The notes: generated from the sequence alone by a model not told the origin. Positions 53,420-64,000 are shown, counted from the first letter of the stretch. The stretch is DNA of 64,000 nt from Flabesymbios commensalis (GCA_964017125.1 OZ024902.1:30424438-30488437); one strand, 5' to 3'. Numbers and translations: made by a program.

Positions 53420-54710
53420 AAATAAGAAACCTTAACCCACAGTTGGTTCAATGTTTGGCCAACGTCGCAGACGGTGGGTCTAGCATTGAACCAACACTGA
53501 GGGAGCGTTTCGGGTTTGATGGGTGTTGAACTGAGAATGTCCTAAACTTGCATGAAACACGAGACATCAAACGTGTGTTGGTTTAATGTTGGCGCACAGT
53601 CTTCGGCACTGGCCCACCATTAACGCATCATTACGTAAACGGTCAGGACTATCCCAGCAAACACAACACCCTGAAACAATGATGTTTTAATGTTGGCCCA
53701 ACGTCTGCGACGCTGGCCCAACATTAAAACATCATCGTTTCAACGTGTCGTGTTTGCTGGGATCTGAGTGGCGGGCAGCAGCGCAGACAAAGGATTGAGG
53801 ATATTTCAATATTACATATATACCAATATTTTGACAACAACACACTACAACGTACACCGTTAATCGTACCAGCACTTGATGCAACATTACTCGTTGGCTG
53901 AGCCTGGCTTGTCTGCGACGCTGGGCTAACACTGATACAACGTTGAATCAAAGTTGTTACTGAATCTATTCATTTTATATCAAGTTTATTCTCGCTGTCC
54001 AATGCTATCGCGATCAACAAGTTCAAGTGGCTGAAAAATAACTCACAACTAATAATATCGGTGGTACAAATTTCAAGACAAGAGTTAACCTTGAAAGCAG
54101 TCTGAGGATTAAATCACATTTTACGGAAACGTCGATATGGAGATCAATTAATCTATTCATACGCTAGTATAAAAATGTAATCAATCACGCCTAAAAGGGC
54201 AGGCGCGAAAGCAAAAATCTTATCGATTATTAAGGAAAGATTTCTTTGTGCGGTATGTACATGTTGTAAATACTATATACTTATCATGCTTATGGACGCT
54301 GACAACAAGAGATACATCAGTGTGAAGAATAAAAGTACCTGTACCTGACAAAACACTTTCCCAGCAAAACCGAGACGTTCAGCCAATGCATCTTTAATGT
54401 TGGTCCAGCGTCTTCGACGCTGGGCCAACATTAAAGCAGCATTGGATAAACGCCTCGTGCTTACTTGGTTTTACCCCATTAGATTAATTACGCGCATAAT
54501 GGCATCCCTGACAACACCTGCATTAGATATGATACTTATCCATAACGCATCATCACGATATTTGTGTGCAGGCTGATACCCCCCCCCCCTCTCCCGCAGC
54601 GAGTGAGGTAAATTAAAGCAATGTCGGTTTAAAGTTGGCCCAGCGTCGCAGATGATGGACCAACTCTAAGCAACATTGGATCAGCGTTTCTCGTATTCCA
54701 GGCTGGTGGG
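53420..54710. mobile_element. PAL-A copies of the second segment
   Basis: Counterparts of the 48.4-49.7 kb copies: 53432-53525, 53560-53635, 53653-53761 (crisp, AT on both sides), 54358-54463 (CCCAGCAAAACCGAGACGTT ... CGCCTCGTGCTTACTTGG) and 54610-54710. Confidence 0.8.
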
Positions 54711-55749
54711 ATATGCTCTGAACCACATATATAGTAAGCGATACGCGAATAATATAACACATCATATATAAATACATAATTATATTATCTGATTATCGTT
54801 CTCTGGCCAAAATATATGTTCAAACATTTAATGCTAAAATAATTTTCACTAGCCTAATTTTGTTTAATCAATTAAAATGTTGGTTCCCGTGATTAAACCA
54901 ACTTTTGAAAAATAAAGTTGTTCTATTCTGTACATTGAAAATTCAACCAACTTCTCCTGAGCTACGTTTTACTTATAGAATGCCAGCGCTTGGTCGATCA
55001 TGTGGACAGGGAAGTGCAGATTATAGGATCAATAAACATTCAAATTCAATGTGAGTAATGTTAGACGATTGCACAACCAGAATGTTGCGTGTGGATATTA
55101 CAAATTGACGTCCACTAAAACGTAAAACAAAAAACATACCCCTGAGTAGACTTGTTTGGTTAACTGGAAATTTAAGAACTTCAAAAGTTACCAACCTAAA
55201 TAACGTGTGATATGGGAAGAATATCCGACTAACAACTGTATCACAAGCGAGAAACACCACTAAAGACGTAACATAATTTGTATATATATGCCGTCACGCT
55301 TAGTGGACCGTTATATACTAGAGGTCGATATCATACAAACGGTACAGCCCACGGTTGGTACATAGACAGGATAGACCCATACAGTATCAAACGGTTGGCA
55401 ATGACAATTGAAGTACACCATGTACATGCATGATAGTAGTAAATCTAACATTAGACATGTCAACGAAATAAATGGACGAAGTAAATTGTGATCAACTGGA
55501 AGTATCGCCAGTCACAACATCGAGTGGGTTAATATAATACTCATGATCAATACACATGTGTAAATCTTCTCGAATAAAAAAAGAATTCAGTGTTAAGTTA
55601 TGGCTTGAGAGCGTGCCGTTCTTGGGTACACATACTTCACCACCACACGTTTTAACTCATGACCTCTTCATCGTGTTATTATAATTAACAGTGTAGAGGC
55701 TTACTCATGTGTACTGAAAAGAGTGCTAAGTTTTAAATGGTAAAATGAA

Positions 55750-56052
55750 ATGAATGGGGTTTCAGGTCACCTATGTGCACATATAGGCTAAACCGTGCTA
55801 GGAGAACCTCCTGAGGATGGTGAGATGAATGAGATGACACTGCCCTCCAGACACCAAGATTTGAAATTCGAGCCCTGGCGATCTGAAGCCGAGCACGCTA
55901 CGTCTCGGTCATGGAGGCTCCCCACAATATTGAATCTTTACGGAGAAGAAACATTTTGTTTCTATGAAACTTAAAGGCCAGAGTGGGATTCGAACCAGCA
56001 ATCTCCCGACTTTCAAAGCAGACAGTTTTAACCACTTCACCAGGGCCCGCAG
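55750..56052 (-). mobile_element. dimeric tRNA-derived SINE, younger copy
   Basis: Minus strand: GGGCCCTGGTGAAGTGGTTA (A-box, TGGTGAAGTGG) then GCTGGTTCGAATCCCACTC (a perfect B-box GGTTCGAATCC at 55996-55986), a linker, then a second unit GACCGAGACGTAGCGTGCTC ... CAGGGCTCGAATTTCAAATC. It shares its layout with 42783-43095. No paired acceptor stem, so it is not a tRNA gene. Confidence 0.75.
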
Positions 56053-56067
56053 GTGTTAAATGGTACC

Positions 56068-56179
56068 ATCCCAGCAAACACAAAACATTTGTACAATGTT
56101 CATGATGCTGGACCAACGTCGAAGACGTTGGGCCGACGTTGTACACATTTTATACAAATAAGTTTTTTGTTTGATGGGA
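56068..56179. mobile_element. PAL-A relative with ACATTTGTACAA arms
   Basis: CCCAGCAAACACAAAACATT, then GGACCAACGTCGAAGACGTT, then TTTTTTGTTTGATGGG, flanked by AT. The arm sequence differs from other PAL-A copies, so it may be a subfamily. Confidence 0.75.
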
Positions 56180-56407
56180 TGCTGTAGCTATGGTCCTTTA
56201 TGTACATGTATGTGAAATCTAAGATGTCTGTCTGGGGTGTTGAAAGTGTACCTTCCTGCATTTGTGGCCCGCTAAAAGTGATTATATCAGTTAAATCTCA
56301 AAACAGCTGATTCAACACATTTCACTTTTTGAGAGCCGTTATTCAATATGCCACAGAAACCTAGACGGCCATACACTTAGACTCATTAGCACTTGTGTCA
56401 ACCCTTT

Positions 56408-56985
56408 CAATCAATCAATAAAACTTCTATAGCGCCTATATCCTCAGCGGGGTACTGGGATGATTGCTAGTAGTAGAACTTCCGCCCCCATCTGGGGAGA
56501 GTCATTAGGGATATGTTCCGTCTGTTGAATGATGTGTACGGCATTACACGGAAGCACTAGACTACAGCAATTATCGAAGGGCAGCTGCAGCCTCCTCGTA
56601 TCTGGCCATAATCTCCGGGTGGATTGCCAGTGGTGTACCCCGGTTCCTCCGCTCAACAGCAGAGCCAATGCAGTACCCGCATCAGTGCGAGCATTGGTGT
56701 AGGCGGTGGTAGCCTTAAATAACCGGCAATAGCTTGTGTTGGCATTAGGTCTCTCAGGGGAATAAATGGAGTTACACCGGGGACTATCCGACCCGAGGAT
56801 AGCAGAGCTGCGCGAAATGCAACGGAGTTTCAACATTAAATTGCACAGCAAAACCCAAGACAGTCTACGACCGTCTGGGCATGTCTGGGGGTAGATCCCC
56901 TGGAAATGCCCAGAACCCCTTATCGGGCGAGAGAAGGAAAACGATCTCAATAACCCACCATGTCTTATCACCCTCACCCTCACCT
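56408..56985 (-). mobile_element. non-autonomous retroposon with LINE-like 3' tail
   Basis: Minus strand ends CGCTGAGGATATAGGCGCTA, then TAGAAGTTTTATTGATTGAT. The same 3' end closes the LINE at 57105. The body has an open frame of 179 codons with no recognised domain, so it is more likely chance or a short retroposon than a gene. Confidence 0.55.
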
Positions 56986-57104
56986 TATCATCTGTATATC
57001 ATTCATCTTGTCAAATGACAAAAACGTTTTCACGTATTACAATGTCACTTGAAAGAGTATTTTGTGCCGAAAAGTGACGTAAAGCAATGATTTACTACTT
57101 CTAC

Positions 57105-59015
57105 TATATCCTCAGCGGACCGAGCTCAGAGGGGCACAAATCCTTAGCGTGATCATAAGTCATAATCGAGGACAACGCAGGTTCGTCAACAGGGAGCCGG
57201 GCTGCCGAGGAGCTAAGGTGGGAAAGCCAGATCAAATATATTTGATTTAAGTAATTGAAAATGTTAAAATTATTTCGACATAACGTATTGGCACAGTTCC
57301 ATAAGGCTGGTCCAGATATAGAGAAAGCTCTTGACCCAGTCTTAGTTTTTATACGAGGAGCAACAAATCAATTTGAATTTGTGGAGCGTAGATATTGTGA
57401 GCATTTCGGACGAACAAGAAAGTCAGCCAGATATGCAGGTTGGTTGTCTGTCAGGGCTCGGAAAGTGATTGTACATTTTTTTAAATTAATGCGAAACTTG
57501 ACAGCCTTGGTTACCACTCTTGCAAGGCAGTGCTGAACGCGTTGTAATCAAGCTATATCCTTTTCTAGTATATTGTAAAAAAAAAATGAGTTACAATAAT
57601 CTAACTTGCTACTGACCAGTGCAACTGCAATTTGCTTGGCAAGATCTAAGGACAGACTTTTTCGAATTCGGCGCAAATCACGGATATGATAGAAGCATGC
57701 CCTAAAAAGTTTGGGATAATGTAGATCTGGTAATATTCGCGAGGTTTTAATTTTCGCGAATTTCGCGAGGAGAACAAGTTTGCGAGTTCTAAACTTCGTG
57801 GAGAGTCCCAAAATCGGCAATTCGCGAAAATTAAAACACGGGAAAATTACCAGATCTACAGTATGTGTTTTCGGAAATTCAAGCTACCATCGAATACTAG
57901 ACCAAGATTTTTGGCTGATTTTTTCGCCGAAGTTTGGTCCCAATAAGAGGGAATTCTGTCTTACTAGGATTAGGCTTCAGCTTAGACCATGTCATCCAGG
58001 CCGACACGCCATTGTAAAATGTTTCTCAAGAGATTCCTTAGCGTTGGAAACAGATAGAAACATGGAAATTTTAGTATCATCGGCATAAAGATGGTGGTTT
58101 ATGTCAAAACTGGAGATGATGTCGCTGAGTGGTGTAGTGTATAGGGTAAAAAGCACTGGTCCCAGCACAGAGCCCTGTGGAACTCTATATAAGAGTGTGA
58201 GTTTATCTGACAGACTCGAGAGTGTCTTTATTTTTTCCTGATTGGTGCCTATTTTGCAAATAAGAAAACCAAATTTAAGCCTGCCCAGATATTCCATACC
58301 AATCTGAAAGTATTTTGTTAATGTAGCATGGTCAATGGTGTCGAAAGCGGCCGACAAGTCAAGCAAGGTCAGAGCTATAAACTCGCCCTGGTCCATACTA
58401 ATAATTTAATAATTATATCGTAATTTATTTTCAGTAGCGCTGATTCTTTAGAATGATGTTTCCTGTAGGCTGATGGTAATGGATTACATAGATGGTTATT
58501 TTTATATGACTTGCAGCCGATTGGCTACTACCTTTTCTAAGATTTTTGAAAGTAAACTCAAAGTTTGCTACAGGCCTGAAATTTTTCAGTCCGTTTTTAG
58601 GAAGAGATGTTTTTTTTAAGTAATAGTGGTCTTACATGAGCATCTTTGATTTTTTTAGGAAATGTACAAGTTTCTATTCAAATGTTACTTATATCAGTTA
58701 TGGGAGTTATTAATATATCAAGACAATTATTCACCACGCTTCGCGGCTTGTAGGAATGCGGTCCAAATCACTTGATTTTGACGATGAGCTCAAAATAAGC
58801 TCTTAAATTTCTTTTTCTATCGCACGTTTAAAAACGTTCATTTTGGATCTAATTTTCGGTTTTTGCACTGATGGAATATTTTGTACTTCATCCGGAAATT
58901 TAGAGCGGATAGTTTCAATTGTATCAACAGAAGCTTTAGAGAAATGATCACAAACTGATTTTACTGATGTGAATTCTGGCAGAGCCAGGCGGGTGAATTC
59001 TATGCACCGCTGAGC
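57105..59015 (-). mobile_element. 5'-truncated LINE (CR1/L2/jockey type)
   Basis: On the minus strand, in order: a pre-RT linker (PEFTSVKSVCDHFSK), RT motifs LTLLDLSAAFDTIDHATL and RVPQGSVLGPVLFTLY, catalytic HHLYADDTKISMF, then ACFYHIRDLRRIRKSLS and KLDYCNS, then FRALTDNQPAYLAD, YLRSTNSN and GSRAFSISGPALWN, then a 3' UTR ending CTGAGGATATAGTAGAAG. Frame changes, a degenerate stretch between the two RT motifs and a MITE insertion show it is dead. The endonuclease part is missing. Confidence 0.85.
57721..57861. mobile_element. MITE inserted in the LINE, TGTAGATCTGGTAAT ends
   Basis: TGTAGATCTGGTAATATTCG at left and AAAATTACCAGATCTACA at right. Inside, TCGCGAGGTTTTAATTTTCG and its approximate complement pair. 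An older relative is at 27700-27856. Confidence 0.8.
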
Positions 59016-59019
59016 ACGA

Positions 59020-59207
59020 CCATAATCGTCTTTAATCTGTTTTATCAGCAGGCTAAATCATGCGTGCTTAAGCAAGCGTGTTTAAACATCAATATTTGCG
59101 AATGCTTGGTCTCAAGATAAAAAAAATATGATTTTTTCTCGCTCACTTGAAGTTGTGGGTCACGGTAGCGAGACACAACTTAAAGTGGGCAAAATTTAAA
59201 TCCTGTT
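59020..59207 (+). mobile_element. TTAA-B MITE, left end lost
   Basis: ATAATCGTCTTTAATCTGTT, then AAACATCAATATTTGCGAAT, then CACTTGAAGTTGTGGGTC / GACACAACTTAAAGTGGG around CACGGTAGCGA. It joins the LINE's left edge, so the LINE may have inserted into it. Confidence 0.65.
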
Positions 59208-60477
59208 CTAACCATGATCACCACCAACAACACCTGAACCAGAAGTAGATTGTAGATACATCACGGCGTTCAATATATTTCAATATATTTCTATATATTC
59301 TTTTATGCATCAACTCTGCTTTCTCCACATTGTATCAAATTAGGCCCTGAAACTATTTCCCAATGACTTCAATGATTATTCATAGCACACAGTATCACAA
59401 CAGTGCACACTCCAGGACTGAAACAGTTTCTAGTCTCATAGTTATAGTCCAGTAGTCAGTGGGTATCCATATAAATCACTTTATCAAAAAAATGATAATA
59501 AACCAAATGTTAATTTCTAGGCAATAAACATGATAAATGTCCGACAGTCCTTGTTATGTGATGATTGTTTTAATCTCCTATTATGTGACAGCTTTATTAA
59601 AAATGGCAAAATACACTGCGGTAGCACAGTGTACAAATAACATGGATCTAGATTTAGCACCCGATATATATATTTCAAATACATGTGAATATGAATATTG
59701 CTTTCTGCACAATCATGGCAATATCGTGACAGAAAGAAGCCAGAAGCCGGACTATGCCCTACTCCTATTTCGAATGACTTCAATGGTTCTTTATAGTGCA
59801 CAGTACCATACACTCCAGGTCTTTGAACAGTTTGGAGCACTGTATATGCCCAACCACGATGACAAATATCCGGCCCGATCCTGTGCATTTTGTATAGCCA
59901 AATTTATATAATTTTGAAGGCCGGAAATTATGTTAGAAATTGTTATAGCTTCTAATTGTGTAATATAGCGTACTGATGAATATTATTACCTGTAACTTTG
60001 CCTGTAAAACAACAGAAGAGCACGTTACATCACTTCTGAGATCATAACAACAAATTCCGCTCATTTGAAGTAATAAAAACAAGATACATTTCTTCGACAC
60101 TAACAATGCATAGGCTACTAGACGTCGCGGTGCACCCAAATCATTACTGACAATCGATCCACCACGAAGACAGTGGTTTAAGTAGATTTCTGGATAGACA
60201 GAACATGCTCTGGATCCCTTCATGATCTGATGTATCTCATTAAGCACTGCCTTATCTAGATATCGTTATTCATCAGACTAATTGGCAAATATAATAATCT
60301 CTCCCCGAATATATCAGATATAGACTCCATGGGTCGTACCTGACTATGTGTACACCTCACCCCTACAAGTCCTTCTATTTTAAATAAGAGTTTTATTGTA
60401 TTGTATATGCTTCTCCCGATGGGCAACACTGCCCCTTCAGGTTTTGCATAGTGTGGAACACTGTATATGGAGCACTG

Positions 60478-60521
60478 AATGCATATGCATGCATATGCAT
60501 ATGCATGCATATGCATATGCA
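60478..60521. repeat. ATGCAT/ATATGC microsatellite
   Basis: ATGCATATGCATGCATATGC repeated over 44 bases. It is self-complementary. Confidence 0.9.
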
Positions 60522-60919
60522 CCATCCCGATGACAACTATTCAGCCGGCCGGGATACGAACCAAACTGAATCAAGTAATCATGAGAGGCAGCTATGCGGA
60601 TGCAGTTCCTGATGGACTAATCATTATCGGGATAAGTACACAGTTCAGGCAGCTACTACGTAGCTACATGTATTCAACATGATACTAACACGCAGAGAAA
60701 AACAGACGTAGCCTAAAATAATTAATCGGGGGCATACTATTATCTATAATGTAGTGAAGATAGTTATTATGTAGTTGAGATCAGCAATCAGTAGGCTTGA
60801 TTAGCATCAGGTTAATTTGATCTAATTACCTGATCTCATTATCCTATACCGCACAGTCTGGCAATAAATAACGGCAACGACCTTTGCATTTTTAACAACT
60901 GTGATCGATCCTGGGCCAG

Positions 60920-61035
60920 TAATTTCAAAGGAGACACGAGTTGTTGGACCAATGTTGATTTAATGTTGGGCCAGTGTCGCAGACTGGCCCTACAATAAAT
61001 CATTATTGGTTCAACGTCCGTTGTCTGCTGTGATG
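60920..61035. mobile_element. PAL-A palindrome
   Basis: GGAGACACGAGTTGTTGGAC, then TTGATTTAATGTTGGGCCAG, then TCATTATTGGTTCAACGTCC, then GTTGTCTGCTG. The outermost bases are worn. Confidence 0.7.
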
Positions 61036-61185
61036 ATGCTTAGGAAGTGAAGCGTGACCGTGCGCCGGCGTGTTTCATGCGTGCACAGTATACATTCTGC
61101 CAACATACCGTATTATGCATACTACCCACTCGAAAATTGTCCATGCTTTATAAAAAATATTCATGGTATAAATATTATTTATCAA

Positions 61186-61283
61186 ATGATAAGGCTTGTG
61201 CTATTACGATCTCTCAATTTGAGAGATCGTAATAACACATGCCGTATCATCATATCTGCTATTTTGACAAAATAGCAGATATA
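61186..61283. repeat. two adjacent hairpins
   Basis: TGATAAGGCTTGTGCTATTA... folds onto ...TAATAACACATGCCGTATCA around ATCTCTCAATTTGAGAGAT. A few bases on, ATCTGCTATTTTG-A-CAAAATAGCAGAT forms a second perfect hairpin. Confidence 0.85.
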
Positions 61284-61741
61284 ATGAAAATTTATATTTT
61301 GCATGATATATATGTAATCCTTTAACTTTAGATATCCGAAGTTGAACTCCCCAGTACAGTCTGCGTATCGAAATTTCTACTGGCTTAGAACATAATGTAA
61401 AAATAAAATAGTGATCGTTCTAACGCTTGTTACTTGTAAGTGTTTCAATATTTCATCAGGGAAATACCAAAAAGCTTCTTTGATCATAAACAATTTGAGG
61501 AAAATGCACGACGACCTTATCTTCCCACTAGAATATTATTAGTGCTCTTATTCACAAACACAGCTTGTTGTGAGAATTATCGTCTAGTCGGCTACAAAAT
61601 GTCATAATTATCTGCTATTAAAGATATGACATTTTGCTGGGTCCAGCAGGCGGATATTGTGTTTTTATATCAATCATAAACTATAGAATACGCGATGTTC
61701 CGTCTTGTTAATGGCACATGAACCACACAATAAATATATTT

Positions 61742-61800
61742 AACCCTTTGTGCACTGAGCGCGACAATAATCGTCTCTAATATATATATGCTGTATTAAC
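61742..61800 (+). mobile_element. TTAA-B left-end remnant
   Basis: TTAACCCTTTGTGCACTGAG, then CGACAATAATCGTCTCTAAT. It stops at the TTAA that starts the next element. Confidence 0.6.
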
Positions 61801-62000
61801 CCTTAAAGCGCTGAATATTTTTTATATACACCAAAAGTGTTTTATTCAATTCGAAATCATCATAGATGTCTCAGTTAGCTCTTTCCAATTCATTTTAATA
61901 CCTATGTTATGGGTGTACGACCAGTATAAATATTTTTACTCTTATAGCGCGGGGATCGACTTCAGACGTCAGAATCTGACGTCCTAAACATAGCCCTATG
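61797..62000 (-). mobile_element. TTAA-D MITE, minus orientation
   Basis: TTAACCCTTAAAGCGCTGAA, then GAAATCATCATAGATGTCTC, then GGGGATCGACTTCAGACGTC, then AGAATCTGACGTCC. The last arm is truncated. Confidence 0.72.
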
Positions 62001-62372
62001 GAAATGTATAGAAATATACAAATATTTCAACTAAGATGTTTTGTAGGTCCACATATATTGTTAACAGCCACTACAATGAAAGCGACTAAGATGTGGACGG
62101 TTAATAATTATTAGACAAAGGCGTGCCGCCTCTTTTAATGAAATGGGAACAAAGTTTGGTAGCCTCCCGGGGGAGCAGTAACCAGGGCTGGTTCAGGACG
62201 GTGACATCCCCTGTCAAATAATCTGTTATTATCAACAAAAAAAGCCTGTGCAGTTAATGATTTATACGGTTAGCGCACGTATCTAATTTCTAAGTCAGTT
62301 CGCTGTGTTGTTGTCTGGTGGTGTACACGCTTTGTAACATTGTGCACCCTTTGTGTACAGACACACCATATT

Positions 62373-62590
62373 TTAACTCTTCCAGCATGGGCACCATCTT
62401 TAGACGTCAGAATCTGACGTTTATAGAACTGACGTCTAAACACGTTCCCACACACAAAAAAAAAAATATATAATGACCGTAGACCCATAAAATAGGTATT
62501 CAAATAAAGTGGAAACAGCTGACAAATTGGAAAAAAAAACTTTTGGTTGCCATAGTTTATACAAAAATGTTTTAGCGTTGTGAGGGTTAA
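62373..62590 (+). mobile_element. TTAA-D MITE
   Basis: TTAACTCTTCCAGCATGGGC at left and AGCGTTGTGAGGGTTAA at right. The arms TTTAGACGTCAGAATCTGAC / ACTGACGTCTAAAC are partly worn. Confidence 0.78.
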
Positions 62591-63228
62591 AACAATGCAT
62601 AGAACCATAGATACACGCTCGACTTTATTTTTACATTTTCTACCAATCTGCGGCTGGAACTCCAAGGTTCAGATAGCTATATTTTGTAAAAACAATTGTC
62701 CAGATATGCACGACCATACGATGACAAAGCATTTTATTTATCTATGTTGACCAGATGATTAAGTCATCTGGCTCACACTGGTTTTTATCCAAAGGTAATT
62801 ATCCAGTATAAATTTATCCAACATGCATGAATTCTGGATAGACTTCAGACGGGTCTGTGTGTGAAATAAAATAGCTTTAAAACGAAATAGTATGGAGTGA
62901 AATGTTTTAAAAAGTGTACATATGTGGAGCATAATATTTACAGTGTATAAGGATACGAAATCTCGGCATATAATGTTGCAAGACTCACCAAAATTGCACC
63001 AAATTTTCAGGGATGTCAGGGGAACATGAAAAAATGATCCGAGAAAAATTTTGTTAACAAATTTTAAAGAACGACCGAGCAAATTAGAAAAAGGCTACTC
63101 CCAGGTTCTGATGAAACAGACTGTAGTATACTTGTCAATACATGTGGAGGAGTAATTATTATATACATTGAGCAACAAAACCTCAGGATAGTTTAGTAGA
63201 AAAATATTTCTGTTTATGCTTTTCATCT

Positions 63229-63358
<130 letters not shown>

Positions 63359-63626
63359 CACATCTTAAAACTTAAATTTCTTTTTTATTATAAAGCATTT
63401 TATAATTGCCTGTTTGCATTTCTAGCATCCAGAATAACACCGAAATGTGAATTCTTCCAAATGAGAGTAAAGATGGATAAATTAGCTATTATTACGTAAT
63501 TTGTGATAACATCACATCTATTCATTGTTAGTTAATGGTAACACAGGGTAAAACAACAGATATAACTACTAGTATCACATATATCGTGATAAATAGTGAT
63601 TGTATAAGGACACAAATCAAACTCAC

Positions 63627-63760
63627 CCCACATTTCTGAGATCAGCTGTGTTTGCTGCACAAGGACGATGACCGTCTACACCAGCTTAGAAAACAGTGTG
63701 TGATTCTTGATCAATGAATGCGTTTGCTTTTATTGTAGTCTGTTAGCTGCGCATGCTTTT
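63627..63760 (-). promoter_or_regulatory. candidate 5' non-coding exon and promoter
   Basis: Reading the minus strand, a good donor (GTGAGT, 63626-63621) follows a stretch with no clear ATG-led frame. That is what a non-coding exon 1, as in vertebrate ABCA1, would look like. Upstream lie a GCGCATGC core (NRF1-like) and CAAGGTCA (a nuclear-receptor half-site on the minus strand). No TATA box is obvious. The distance to the start codon (21 kb) is like the long first intron of vertebrate ABCA1. The evidence is weak: one donor and context only. Confidence 0.25.
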
Positions 63761-64000
63761 GACCTTGCTGTGTTTGTACACTGTGCGCTAGCTGACCCTT
63801 TTAACGTTAACGTCTAAACTGTCACGACAAAAAAACCCCATGAGAATCAACAATTTTAGCTAATGATTATACAGTATTATTTAAATATCCTAAAATAACT
63901 AAACATGTATACTTAGTCGCTCAATATAGCTACAAAGTGAAGCAAATATAGTCACTGATAATTGTGAATTAGCGACTTAAAGCAAAACTAAACATTGGTA

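Larger units (their letters stand above)
50487..55022. repeat. large duplicated segment, copy 2
   Basis: Direct repeat of 45118-49952 in the same orientation. It is shorter by about 300 bases, mostly because its 134-bp array has five hairpins instead of seven. A 534-base spacer separates the copies. Confidence 0.93.

Noticed and set aside
55980-56052. Functional tRNA gene on the minus strand
   Set aside because: A and B boxes are present but no paired acceptor stem is visible, and the same unit recurs in a longer SINE at 42.8-43.1 kb.
56444-56983. 179-codon minus-strand frame as a host gene
   Set aside because: It lies wholly in a retroposon-like body ending in a LINE-type tail; no domain, splice sites or family match.
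57255-57536. 93-codon plus-strand frame as a gene
   Set aside because: It is the antisense of the LINE's C-terminal region, which reads FRALTDNQPAYLAD and GSRAFSISGPALWN on the minus strand.
59517-59911. Two opposing frames of about 124 codons
   Set aside because: Overlap on both strands, no recognisable domain, and no splice or promoter context. The region 59.2-60.9 kb otherwise shows only the microsatellite.
62270-62665. 131-codon minus-strand frame
   Set aside because: Runs across a TTAA-D MITE and unique flank; no domain.
62759-63082. 107-codon minus-strand frame as an upstream exon of the transporter
   Set aside because: No similarity to ABCA N-termini, no good splice borders, and the true start exon at 42247 already begins like human ABCA1.

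Overview
The window is a piece of an animal genome. It is AT-rich, its genes are split by many spliceosomal introns, and it is crowded with short inverted-repeat transposons, LINE fragments and tRNA-derived SINEs. The repeat load and the vertebrate-like exon plan suggest a marine invertebrate (for example a lancelet, hemichordate or spiralian). I cannot name the species.

One host gene dominates. It is a full-size ABC transporter of the ABCA1/ABCA4/ABCA7 group, on the minus strand. I reconstruct 39 coding exons from the start codon at 42247 down to 141. Their lengths sum to 5685 nt (1895 codons), and every intron phase matches from exon to exon. They cover TM1, extracellular domain 1, TM2-6, nucleotide-binding domain 1 (Walker A, Q-loop, signature, Walker B and H-loop all intact), the regulatory linker, TM7, extracellular domain 2 and TM8 to TM11. 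The second nucleotide-binding domain and the C-terminus lie beyond position 1. Exon 1 (22 codons) and several later junctions have the sizes and positions I recall for human ABCA1.

Layout: 1-8.5 kb, TM7-TM11 and extracellular domain 2. 8.8-17.6 kb, linker with two tiny in-frame exons, and the end of NBD1. 17.8-20.3 kb, NBD1 core. 20.6-26.7 kb, TM2-6. 26.9-37.3 kb, extracellular domain 1. 42.2 kb, start codon exon. 42.3-63.6 kb, probably a long first intron holding a ~4.6-4.8 kb segment present twice, a LINE, dimeric SINEs and palindromes. 63.6-64 kb, a weak candidate for the 5' non-coding exon and promoter.

Introns are packed with families named here for convenience. TTAA-B, -C, -D and -E are MITEs (short non-autonomous DNA transposons) of about 200-250 bp. 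They have TTAA at both ends, CCCTT-like termini and a hairpin with a four-base loop. PAL-A is a ~110-bp near-perfect palindrome ending CCCAGCA...TGCTGGG. CAG-H is a ~160-bp MITE. Several tandem arrays share a GGCCATTTTGAATTT-like core. No retrovirus, Polinton, CRISPR or stand-alone RNA gene was recognised.
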